A stretch of 64,000 nt of DNA from Distichodus sexfasciatus (Eukaryota > Chordata > Actinopteri > Characiformes > Distichodontidae). The translations under genes and the position numbers were made by a program. Position 1 is the stretch's first letter. Every line of letters begins with the position of its first letter. Positions 54,331 through 64,000 of this stretch are shown in pieces. Location of the stretch: the NCBI GenBank assembly GCA_032718565.1, contig JAVGVS010000677.1, positions 82,674 to 146,673 of the forward strand, read 5' to 3'. Below the pieces are notes generated by a model. That model had not been told where the DNA came from, ran no database searches, and saw nothing but the letters and a program-made list of their open reading frames with translations.

Positions 54331-55578
54331 TTCTTACATGTGCTGAACGGTTCTAAACCGGGCTCTGATCCCTTACTCTACTTTTAGCGATCTCAAAATA
54401 TGCTGAAAAGGCATTTCTTGTGCGTTCGTTGAGGAGTGCAGCACTCCCTGGAGCTGACCAGGGGTCCCGAGCTTTCTGTGGAGGGCCAATGTTACAGAGA
54501 ACGGTTTGGGCAACTCGTCAGATCTCCCCTTAGGCACAGCAAGACATCTCAAATGAACAAAAAAAAAAAAAAAAAAAACAGAAGGAGAAAGACAGGCAAC
54601 TGTAGATACATGGTGCTGGAAAGTTTATTCATTTTTGATGACTAACTGTACGCACCCTCCATTAAAAAAACACTATTCGGTTTCAAAACCAGCAGTCTCC
54701 ATAAAATATGCTCATACTCAATTCAAACCCGGATATGAAAGACGCCTCGTATAGATGCTGACACGAAGAAAAACTGTTTTGATTAATAATGTCAAAGGAA
54801 CGGAACAATACAGAATGGAACAAAAGTCCATTGAAGACTACTTCCTGAAGAAAAAAACAAAAAAATGACGTTGTGTCAACGGAACGACACGGGCGCTTCG
54901 GCAGGAAAACAAAAGACGGCGTTTTTATCGAGTCTCACACAATCTGCAGCCTCCAGCAACATCGGCGTGTGTGAGAAAGTTCTCTAGAAGAAGCCGTTTC
55001 AACTGAAGGCCTTATAAAGAGTGTTCACTGTAAACAAGCGACACTGTGATTATTATTAAGCTTCACTGATTACGGGTTTGGCGTGAAGTGTCGATTGACT
55101 CACGAGCACTTATGCTGGCACAATAGGTCACCCAACACCACTGTCACTGACTCCACTACTGTCAATCTAGATCAGAAGGGATTAGACAGGACAATGAAGC
55201 CCAAATCCAATGACGCATTAAAGCCATGCACGGAAAAAATAAAAAGAAATTAAAATATAACCGCAAGCGGCAACTGGCGGGGTCCAAGCAAAGGCCGGAA
55301 AAAGCAGCAGAAAAGCAGCTGATGCGGTAAGTGTCGAAGAAAGGAGTCAGTAAATCGGACGGCATAAATGTACGCCGCATTTCTAGTGTCCCAATACTGT
55401 TAAAATAGCAGCGTTGTATAACGGCCGCCTCCTTTTGTTCAAACAGCGACACTGAATTCCCTCTTTCTGCAAATTCTGACTTACAGCTCTTGAGATATAG
55501 GCATTTAGCATTTACAGCGCCCCTTACTGTTCAATTTGTGCTACTGCTGCTAGCTGGGCCAAAGCAGTTCAAAGATAC
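54331..55578. other. Intron/unassigned, poly-A tract, no gene seen
   Basis: A run of 20 A lies at 54559-54578. The remaining DNA shows no supportable exon; the 96-codon minus-strand frame at 55162-55452 has no recognisable domain. Confidence 0.5.
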
Positions 55579-55979
55579 TAGGGCTGGGTATCGTTGCTGA
55601 TTTCCTGAATCGTTTCGATTCCGATTCACAAGGTCATGATCCGATTCAATTCTCGATTCGATTCGATATCGATTTATTTCGAGATTTCTTTGCGTCAATA
55701 CTAGTTTTGCTTGGTTATAAAATAACTTGTTTTCAAACCGAAGTGTTGCCAAACATCGGCCTTTAGGCCAGACGGTGATTTGAGCGGAGCAGCTTCAGCC
55801 ATGGCTCTATTTGGTTTCGGTTTCGCCGGTCTCACGTTTTTATAGCTCTCCTTGCGCGGTCGCGAGAAGTAGTGCATAGCCGCAGGAAAAGACCGATCCG
55901 CAAATTTTTGAATCGATATCGTATTTTTCGAACGAGAATCGATATTGATCGGTGAATCGATTTTTTGAACCCGCTCCGC
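55579..55979. mobile_element. hAT-like element, 'aatcgattc' family, inverted copy
   Basis: It opens tagggctgggtatcgttg and closes near gaatcgattttttgaaccc, the inverted counterpart of the 43505-43817 element. It shares tttgcgtcaatactagtttt and gctctccttgcgcggtcgcg. A segment at about 55740-55830 is absent from the other copy. Confidence 0.7.
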
Positions 55980-57635
55980 TGCAGTTAATTCGCGAATTTT
56001 AGCTGCTAGATTGATGTGACACCTCTCTTGCCTTAATCAGCTGATTAGCCTAGGAGGAGTTGATAAAAGTTTGTTTTGCAAATGATATCTAATTCATACA
56101 AATTAGATCGAAATCTCAAAATGGGAAGTCCACAGTCCCAGTTAGACAGTTGTTTGACTTCATTTTCACTCTGGGCCACACCGTTCGAGAGTTAGAGATC
56201 AGAACGCGTTTGGCTTTGCTATAGCGCCACGCGTTTCGTCCTATGCCGAGATGCACACCATTCCTACTTACCCACCACGTTTCTGCGACTTATGGTTTAG
56301 GCTGCACAATCTGTTTTGTAGGGAATAATAATAATAATAATAATAATACAACAATTACAAGAGGCTTGGACCCTTAATAAAAAAGATACCCATAAAGGGT
56401 TGCTACGGTGTATATGTGAATAAGGGAATTATTTTAAAAAGTCCTCAGCGATGGGGATGGTTTCAGCTTAGTATTACTTTAGGAAAGGTTTTTGAAGACG
56501 TATGAGAACTTCTTTTGCTAGAAGACTGTGAACATAAATGAAACGTTTTGGTTAGTTTTGCCCATCGACCAGCAATAATAATTTAATGGACCGGTGTTCG
56601 CTTCCATTGTGGCTTTGCATTTGCATTGCGGCTTTTGCATTTCTTCTGCGACTTTTGCATGTGTTTTGTATCTTTTGCATTTGTGTTGCTGCTGATTGCA
56701 TTTCATTTGTAGCTTCTGTATTTTTTTGTAGAAATTGTTGAGCGGTCTCACTTTGCAGAACCTTCCTCATCATGGTCTCTGACGCTCAGATTCGATCCTA
56801 CGATTCCGTTCTCATTCAAAAATCAACAGATAAAAGATGCTTCTTTGTGATCTTCTGAACGGATCAGTAACAATTTCATGCGCTCGCATTAAGAACATCA
56901 TGACCAAATTGGGAAAATCTGGTGAAACGTTCCTTTCGCTCACTACACAACCGAAACGATTTCTGCCTCGGCCTTTGTTGCGTTTCCTTTAAGCCTGAAA
57001 TTGACATGTACTACACAAGGTCGAGCAGATCCTCTATGAAAGACCTTGCAGTCTCGCGGCCTGCTTAGCAGAATAAAGAGTTGAGTCCGATCAAAAATAA
57101 TCTCTATCGAATGCATCCTCCACACGTTCCTGTTTATTTGCACTTCAAAATAAAAAAAAGTCGACCCCACAGGCTTTGCAACATATATCAGTAGGTTTTT
57201 TTGTTTTAAATCGAATCAATCGCATCTTCTGCCCCGGTGCTCCCCTGCTGGTGTTGGAGAGCTCGGCTGGCCTTTGCCATGATAATCCAAAGAAAGAGTT
57301 ACTGATCAGTACGAGGACTGAACACAGGCAATCAAGCTTTTCTGTTTTGCCTAAGGGAAGTTATGATATTTCTGGCCCCAGTTCTGATCAAAGGGATTCT
57401 TATACAGCGTATCTGACGAAACAGAGTCATGACCTGACACATGCATTTTTTTCCAAATGCAAAGTGCAAGCTCCAAGCTTTGAAAAAGAGAAGTCAAAAC
57501 ATTTTATGGATTCAACATCTAACAAGCAAAGTTAGACGCAAAAAATAGGCTGCGTCACATTTGCACTTATTGCACTAATTGTAAACGCACCCCACTGTTG
57601 ACACTTACAAACAGGACCGTGCCATTCATTGAACT
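55980..57635. other. Intron/unassigned, AAT microsatellite and 'tttgcat' low-complexity tract
   Basis: An AAT run is at 56324-56348. From 56610 to 56725, short repeats around tttgcatttgcattgcggc produce a Lys/Gln-rich minus-strand frame that imitates a coiled coil; it lacks consistent splice boundaries. No gene is called. Confidence 0.55.
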
Positions 57636-57639
57636 CCAG

Positions 57640-57890
57640 CGGTTTTCAACCAGTGGTCCGTGGCGCCATTGCAGGTGGTCCATGACATGCGATCCAGTTT
57701 CACTGCTGAAACCACTTTTGAAAAATTATTTCATTCGACTTATTTTTCTAAACATTTCCAGATGTTTCTGCCATCTTTATGAATCCATTAATTTAATGCA
57801 AATTAACTGATTCACTCTCAACACGGACACACACTGGGCCACAGACTAGGCTACTGCTTAGTCTGAACGGTGGTCCCCGGGACAGAACCC
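57640..57890 (+). repeat. hAT-like fragment ('cagcggttttcaacc')
   Basis: It starts ccagcggttttcaaccagtg then gtccgtggcgcc, typical of the end of a hAT element. A possible partner end, gaacggtggtccccgggaca, occurs near 57867. The interior is AT-rich without a transposase. Confidence 0.5.
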
Positions 57891-58489
57891 GTCGTGTCTA
57901 CTATTCGATGTAATCTTGCCCATGTTGATTATTTCGATTCTTTTTGAAATTCTGTTAATACTTTCTCCGGTGTGTGTTCACGTAGTGTCCCCTTAAAAAC
58001 GTACGCCAGTGTGTGTGGTCACACGTCTCCATTGTTCGGTCTTCTTTTAGTTATTTTAATACCCACAAAGATGAGTTAAGCCCTCGTTCCTTGTAATGCA
58101 TATCCCATCTTTAATAGTTGAGCCGATTTACGGGACGAACCTTGTCAGTGGCAAAAAAAAAAAAGTCAAAAACTTACTCATAATTAATCATAAACCAGGT
58201 AAAATGTTCAGTTAATCATGATATTGATTTAAGGCCAGTCCTAGTTTGGAATGACTGTACTCTTACAAAGCTCTGAGCACTTAACAGAGTCATTTGCCTG
58301 GCAAATTATTGTTAATGCGAATAAATACTTTGTGATCGGACTTCTTCTGACTTTGGGTTTTATTTGCTCAGTGGAAAAATCCACGACACTGAACACAATG
58401 TATAAATGGACTGGATATAGATTTTTTTTTTCACATTATAACTGTTTCTTAGCTCTTGCACATTCTGTGTAAACGTCAATTTCCACTTT

Positions 58490-58680
58490 TCAAGGTTCAA
58501 GATTCTTTATTTGTCACGTGCAAGTTATACAGGTACAACAAGCAGTGAAATGTATCCTGATCCGCTCTTTTAACTGTGCAATAGACAAGGAAGATAGAGA
58601 CGCAATACAAACTTACAACATAAATACTAACTTAAATACGGAGGCTGGGGTAACAGGACAAAAAATAAAACTATTATACC
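58490..58680. repeat. Possible LINE 3'-end fragment
   Basis: The sequence caaggttcaagattctttat then tgtcacgtgcaagttatac and gcagtgaaatgtatcctgat resembles the 3' untranslated tails of fish LINEs that I recall. No reverse transcriptase sequence is nearby. Confidence 0.4.
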
Positions 58681-58789
58681 TACTTTTGTAGGTAATACTG
58701 CATCCAAACTGTCTTTTTGTGTCTCTCTATCTACCTCTAGTTCTAGTTCTAGTTTAAAGTTATATTTAATATTCCATGATGAAACCTCA

Positions 58790-58922
58790 TCTCTGGTCCG
58801 AGAGTTTATGGGTTCAAATCCTACAAGCGAGACCTCAAGTCGTTCTTAGGGAGATGGTCACCGTAATTAGGGAATGGAAGTCACTCTGGATAAGAGCGTC
58901 TGCTAAATGGAGTAAATGTAAA
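58790..58922 (+). repeat. SINE family 3, partial
   Basis: The B box gggttcaaatcctac and the 3' module tcactctggataagagcgtc then tgctaaatgg match the copy at 43941-44136; the head is truncated. Confidence 0.8.
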
Positions 58923-59019
58923 ATTTGAAATTTTACAAAGATGTTCAGGGATCTTTTATCAGCTCAAAGAGTCAGGATCTCAGATTCACATTTTACGACT
59001 GTTTTTACACGGTCTACCC

Positions 59020-59115
59020 AGGGCACGGGATGGCACCCCCTACTGATTACACCAACATCTGCATGAACAGCAACCCAGGTTTCCTTGTTGGACCTCCCAT
59101 CCAAGTACTAGTCAG
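59020..59115 (-). repeat. 5S rRNA-like fragment in a dispersed repeat
   Basis: On the minus strand, ctgactagtacttggatggg then aggtcc matches the 3' part of 5S rRNA (the TAGTACTTGGATGGGAGACC region), followed by aaggaaacctgggttgctg. The 5' part of 5S rRNA is not present, so it is a 5S-derived repeat fragment, not a gene. Confidence 0.7.
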
Positions 59116-59139
59116 ACCCAATCAATCTATACTGCCCCC

Positions 59140-59285
59140 TTCTGGCCAAAACAGGGAATGACGGCCTTAATGGTGGCGCCCCCTTTTGATCAACCTTAGA
59201 GGAGACGCCCCCACTTGTGGTCAAAATATGGAACGACAGACTTAATGGTGGCGCCCCCTTATGGCCAAAATAGGAAACTCCAAAT
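59140..59285 (+). repeat. Short tandem repeat with 'ggtggcgccccctt' units
   Basis: cttaatggtggcgccccctt occurs at 59164 and 59239, with related gagacgcccccacttgtggt between them, and each is followed by a ggccaaaa/ggtcaaaa phrase. Confidence 0.7.
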
Positions 59286-60099
59286 TAGGAAATGCTTTTT
59301 TGACCAGAAAACAAAGGGCTGCAGTTGGGCTGCGGACAAGAAACAGCACAGACTAGATCGGCTAGTGTGTTTCAACGACCAAAAATCATGAAAAGCGTGA
59401 AAGACATAAAAGGGGGAAGGTGAAGAAGAAATAATGAAGGGAACAAGGTTATTGCTTGTATCCAGCATCCACAAACACTGAAAATTGGAGAGCTTTTACG
59501 TGGCTGTTACAATGTTCCACGCTGTGCTCCTCTGTCCTTCTTCTAGGAGTTTCATCTGCATCTCTCTTCAGAAAAGAGACATTAAAAAAAAAAAAGACAG
59601 GCTTCGTTTTAAGTTGTTCTCACGCAACCACAAAAAGGTGTCCTAGAGACAAAGAGCGGCAGCAACCCTGTGTTATACAATCATAATAAAGCAGTCGATT
59701 TCTTCAGGCAAAAAGGCAAATCTGGTGAAATCAACACTGATTTTTTTTTTCCCCAGCGCTTTGATTTGTGAACATCATAAAAGAAATGAATATTTGAAGC
59801 AAAATGAATATTTGAAGGCCCAAATCCTCAGCGCATCGCCTTCGCGGCCCGCAAATAACCGACAAAACATATTTCATTCTCTTTAAGCACCAAGCATATA
59901 AGCCCTCTAACTGGAAGAGACGGGAGCTCTAGCAGCTCTTGTACACCTTTCATGACTTGACAGTTGCCTCTCTATAAGCGTGGTGAAATAAAGACGTCTT
60001 CGGCGCTCGCCGAGACATCCGGAGCCCCCCCAAAACTCACGACGACAGCGTGATTAACAGAAGCATCACGCTCCCGCCTGTGGGGAAAAATAAAACCAG

Positions 60100-60620
60100 C
60101 ACTTTTTCTGAGAGGTGGGAGCGATCGCAGACGCGGCAGCGGCGGCGGCGGGGGGCGCGAAGCCGCTAGGGGCCGAGGGGGTACCGGAGAGAACTTGCTC
60201 CAAACGAGCCCACAATCGTATGGGGCCGCATTAACACGCCCTACTTCCAGCCTCGCACCGCTTTCTCCGCGTTCTGCCTGCGCGTTACGTCTTGTGCAAT
60301 CGGATCGGCGCGACCGCGGGAGACCTGTCAGAGGAGAAGATTGCGCCGATTGAAGCCGCTCAGTCAAACGGCTCCCGCCGGCGCAGACGCGAAACGTGGG
60401 CGGCTTTCGGCTCGTCTTTCTTCTTCTCCGCTCGTTGTTGTTTGTAGCGCCTCCAAACGCCGCCTTTTAAGCAAAGTTTGTCAAACTACGTCGGCGGCGG
60501 ATGCAACGACTTGTTTCGCCACGCCGCCGCTCTTTTTCGGCCGTTTTTTTAACGCGGCAAAGAGCGCCCAACGCTGGTGCGTTTCCTCAGAGTCACGCTA
60601 GCAGAAACGCCACGGCTTCT
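60100..60620. promoter_or_regulatory. CpG-rich block, possible CpG island
   Basis: Dense CpG sequence (for example gcggcagcggcggcggcggg and ccggcgcagacgcgaaacgt) in contrast to its flanks. Open frames on both strands cross it (minus 59972-60367, plus 60341-60601), but neither encodes anything I recognise. It could be an alternative promoter within CEP112, the 5' end of another gene or an intronic island; the sequence alone does not decide. Confidence 0.35.
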
Positions 60621-60699
60621 GTCGAGAAAACAGGTTGGTGGGTGGAGGGGTGGTGTGGTGGGGTGGAGAAGAGAGATGAACAGATTTATGGAAGAAAAG

Positions 60700-60775
60700 G
60701 GGGAGTGTGAGAGAGAAAGATTGAGCGATCAAGAGAGAGAGAGGGAGAAGCAGCTGTTCTCTCTCTTCTCTCTCA
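60700..60775 (+). repeat. GA-rich tract followed by CT-rich tract
   Basis: gagagagagggagaagcagc is followed by tctctcttctctctcactgg, giving an imperfect purine/pyrimidine foldback. Confidence 0.6.
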
Positions 60776-61654
60776 CTGGTTTCCACGCATTTCCTTGGGG
60801 AGAGCCTTTGCTGCATTTTAGCGCTTCACGGCCGCGTCTGTGCCTCTATCCGCTTCGAGACCGAGAGAAAAAGTGGGGGAAAAAAATCCTTAGCAACAGC
60901 GCCGTGTTTGGATAAACACCAAAAGGGCCCCCGCATCTCACTCAAATACTGTATTTGATAGCCATAATATGACGCCGCCGCTCGGTTTAAGAAAATAAAC
61001 GAGAATAAAAGGTGCAACCGAAAGCTAGCGACGCGAGTCTTGGCGCCGGCGTCACGGCCCTGAACCGCTTGTTTTGGGCGCTGCGGTAAGAGTCTTATCA
61101 AAGGTGTGCAGAGCTCCTGCTACGTCCTAATGCTATCTGGATTCCGTTTTCGAGGACTGTTTGTTTTGTGTGCGTCATTTCCCCGTATTTCGCTCCTGCC
61201 TCGATCAAATTTCGACAAGCTACGAGTACAAACAGTCTCCTTCTTCAAGGACAATCCATCTGTTCTTAAGCAATCCCCCAAAACAGCCTCTGAGGTCAGT
61301 CTGACATACTTGGCACACCGAAAATCTCCTCTGGAACCGTCCCAACCAGCCCACCCCCACCTTCACCTTCACCTCCCCCCTTTCCCCCACACCAATGCAC
61401 GCCCAGGCTAATGGCTTGTTCGCAGCCGCTTGACGGGCTTCGGCGAGACTTAAAAGAGGTTTTTTCTCTCTGGCTCCAAAAACCTCCGAGCTGGCTAGGC
61501 TAGGCAGCCCAGTACTTAGATTAGCTCAGTTGTGCTGTATTTTTGGATCATTTGAACCAGAAAAACCATATTGTGTTAACCCTAACCCAACCCTAATAAC
61601 CTTGCACCCACCTAGCAACAGCCTAGCAACCACCTTGCAAGTCCTGCTGCAACA

Positions 61655-62278
61655 AAGTGAGTGATTTTTGCTCATTATGAACACACCACAGCCCAGCTCA
61701 GCATAGAGTGCACCACACCGAAAATGTGACCTCTGCATTTAACCCATCCGTGAAGGAGCAGTGGGGCCTATGATTTCCACGACGCGGAAAATGCGGACGG
61801 AATCGCGGAATTCAACAGATAAAATGGAATCCGTTGTAAAACGCGGAACGTCGTATAATTCGCTGATGTGGTGGGGTGTGTGGGCAAAGCGAAGCAATGG
61901 TTTCTAATCAATTTTGGCCGTTGCAGCCCCCCGGTACGTGTTACCTGTTGAGGCGGGACTCAACACGACGCTTTCCACACACACAAACGCACAGACACAG
62001 AGGGGGGGAAAGTCAACGGTCAGTTATGGTGAAGAGGCTGAAACACCAAAGTCCTCAAAAAAAAATTACGGAATTAAAAATGGAAAACACGGCATTCAGG
62101 AAAAAATCTAACGGAATTTAGGAAAGAACAAAACAGATTTCATAAGGCCTAAGCTCGGGGACGGTATGTTGCTCATGAGTATTTTAGTGGTAACTTAACC
62201 GGCCCTGGATTCGAACTTGCCATCTTCTGACCACGGGGCGAACACCCTAGCGTTACGCCACCAAGAGAGCCGAGAGCC
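61655..62278 (-). repeat. SINE family 1, split by another element
   Basis: Tail half 61655-61762 (gaacacaccacagcccagct, gtgacctctgcatttaaccc, gaaggagcagtg) and head half 62151-62278 (ctcggggacggtatgttgct, tggattcgaacttgcc, ccacggggcgaacaccctag) are collinear parts of one inverted SINE. The sequence between them is the 'ggggcct' element. Confidence 0.8.
61763..62150 (+). mobile_element. 'ggggcct' element inserted in a SINE
   Basis: The left end ggggcctatgatttccacg and the right end, inverted, aggccttatgaaatctg suggest imperfect terminal inverted repeats. The interior matches 21353-21645. No target duplication could be read; a few SINE bases are missing at the junction. Confidence 0.7.
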
Positions 62279-63404
62279 ATCACGTTTGCATCTTCTTGTG
62301 GTAACGCTTCTGGTTATTATCACAGACAAACTTATTAGACGAGTAAACCCGTTTGCATCACGTTTCTTTTAACGCTTTCACCCTTAAATCAATATCATGA
62401 TCACGCTTTCAAATCTCTCTGTTCTTGTACATACATAGATATTACAGTGCAGGAGGTACAAACAAAGTGCAAGCAAAACCAAAAGTGCGCTCGACTTGGC
62501 TGCGACTTCATAGAGCTAATACTGACGTATAAAAATAAGCCCTGATCTGTCCCTCTGTCGTTCCTAAGAGTCTCGTCTGCATATTTCTGGTGTGTGTAAG
62601 AGAACTGTACTGAGAGTAAGTGCAATAACTCGTTACGACGTGTGCGGATCATTAAAAAGCTGCATGTGTGAATAAACACCAGAAAAAAAACAACAAAAAA
62701 AAAGAGTCTTTAACTCAAACAGTTTATTTGATATTCATGTGAGATGTCAGCGCTGTGACAAAGGGAAGAGACTCTGTAACTGAAAGCTACTGATGTTGGT
62801 AAACGTTAATAACGTCTAACTGCTATCTTTAGAGCGATGAGACGGGATAAGAAAGAAATGTTGCCACACGTTCCCAGTGAGCGCCACTACAGTAAAGTAG
62901 CGTGAATATCGGTGCCCAATTAAAAACAGAAAATTTTAGGACCTGAAAAGTGGACCATGGTGACATCAAGAAGACGTAAGAACTCTTTCATCTAAAGCAG
63001 TAAACAAAGACGGAAGCTCCATGCGCCGGTCTACAGGAAAGATGGTTTTGATGTCCACCAAGGGACAACATCAGAGGTTCAAGTTTGGAAAGTTGGTCAT
63101 ATTTAGAAGAGGCAGAAGAGACGGTTAAAGCCTTTTTTTTTTTTTTGGACAAAACGCTCGGCCAAAAGCAACAAGCTAAGGGTGCAAACAGGAACTGGTG
63201 GAAGGAACCTGACTCTGCCAGAACCGAACAGGACTGGCCTGTCGTAATCTGTCGTTCCTTTGCAGAGTGAATGCTCAGAAGTTTTGGTTCTTGTCTGTTC
63301 TAACTGGACAGCAATGATGTCTGCTTTCGCACGTAGCCCACTAGTTCCTAGCTGGAGGGCTGTGGTCCAGAAAGTTTTCCATCTTATACTAAATAGGGAG
63401 TAAA
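62279..63404. other. Intron/unassigned, no gene seen
   Basis: Unique-looking sequence with short poly-A (62683-62703) and poly-T (63136-63149) runs. Open frames at 62401-62679 and 63085-63270 show no recognised domain. Confidence 0.5.
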
Positions 63405-63640
63405 ATTGGGGCGGTTGGTGGCGTGACGGTAGGGTGTTCGCCCCGTGATCAGAAGGTCGGTAAACTTACCACTGAGGTACTCATGAGCAAGGTACCGTCC
63501 CTAAGCACTGCTCCCCTGGCGCTTGTTAGCTGCCCACTGCTCCTTCACGGATGGGTCAAACGCAGAGGTCACATTTCACTGTGGTGCACTGTGTGGTGTG
63601 TTCACAATGACAAATAATCACTCACTTTCACACTTTCCCT
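63405..63640 (+). repeat. SINE family 1, near full length but lacking the B box
   Basis: It has gttggtggcgtgacggtagg (A-box region), ttcgccccgtgatcagaagg, then jumps to tcggtaaacttaccactgag, so the ggttcnaatcc B box is deleted. The middle and tail are well preserved (gagcaaggtaccgtccctaa, caaacgcagaggtcacattt, gtgtgttcacaatgacaaat). Confidence 0.87.
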
Positions 63641-64000
63641 TCCATAAGTGGGACTCTGCATATTCCCCTGTTGGCCAGGTGGAGCTCACAAGTGAGCTGG
63701 TAGAATGGAAAACCTGCTGGTGCTGTTGATCCAATACAGGAAGTGTTTTTGCGCTGAGTTCCTCTTAGCAACTCACCTACACTAGGACTGGCTAATTATG
63801 TTCACCTGTCAGCTCTCAAATACAGAACACAGTACACAGTACACGCAAGACCGAGAACATTTTAGAACACGGTTACCAAACACCACAAAATAAACTCTTG
63901 CTGGAGACACATCCAGGCTAATTCAGAGTATGAACTATACATAATATATTCATAAATATCACACAAGACATACAGACAAATAGACAGAGACAGAGATAGA

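Noticed and set aside
56518..56773. Lys/Gln-rich minus-strand frames resembling a coiled coil upstream of exon A
   Set aside because: Caused by short tttgcat-type repeats; there are no convincing splice boundaries and no family similarity.
59972..60601. First exon of a second gene in the CpG-rich block
   Set aside because: The frames on both strands lack recognisable content and a clear start-plus-donor structure, so only a possible regulatory block is reported.
61565..61610. Telomere-like taaccctaacccaaccctaa
   Set aside because: Only a few imperfect units, followed by cctagcaac words typical of a dispersed repeat; too short for an interstitial telomeric array.

Overview
This window is vertebrate nuclear DNA, almost certainly from a teleost fish. 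Short coding exons with consensus splice sites are separated by introns of 0.2 to 14 kb. The intervening DNA is packed with tRNA-derived SINEs and non-autonomous DNA transposons of fish type. There are no bacterial operons and no uninterrupted long reading frames. The long open frames that exist (for example at 16.4-17.1 kb and 17.6-18.4 kb on the plus strand) are chance frames across intron or antisense to real exons.

One gene is recognised: the central coiled-coil part of CEP112 (centrosomal protein 112, older name CCDC46) on the minus strand. Nine exons run from 50,002 down to 16,719. They join in one frame with matching phases into 968 coding bases (322 codons plus two bases), and every exon has an AG acceptor and a GT donor. 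The 5' exons (N-terminal half) and the 3' exons (C-terminal coiled coil) lie outside the window or were not found in it. I found no second protein gene and no intact transposase or reverse transcriptase.

Layout: 1-16.7 kb is intron downstream of the last visible exon. It holds SINEs, a complete 910-bp hAT-type element with its target duplication (5.2-6.1 kb) and a 1.65-kb array of a 22-bp repeat enclosed by transposon-like inverted repeats (12.3-14.2 kb). The 3' exon cluster is at 16.7-22.6 kb. A 14.2-kb intron (22.6-36.8 kb) carries further transposon copies, a hAT element inside a SINE (25.0-25.7 kb) and an AT-rich array with a unit of about 52 bp (28.8-30.4 kb). Three exons lie at 36.8-39.1 kb. 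A 10.8-kb intron (39.1-49.9 kb) holds a Harbinger-type element inside an older repeat and a second array of the same 22-bp unit ending about 25 bp from a splice donor. From 50 to 64 kb is upstream intron with nested MITEs, a long hairpin, a 5S-rRNA-like fragment and a CpG-rich block near 60.1-60.6 kb.

The non-coding interest is mainly a readable insertion history. Several insertions can be dated relative to each other because the host repeat, the target duplication or an uninterrupted paralogous copy is present in the same window. I did not find convincing evidence of an undescribed multi-gene system. The most unusual item is the pair of arrays built from one 22-bp unit in one gene, one inside a transposon-like shell and the other beside a splice site.
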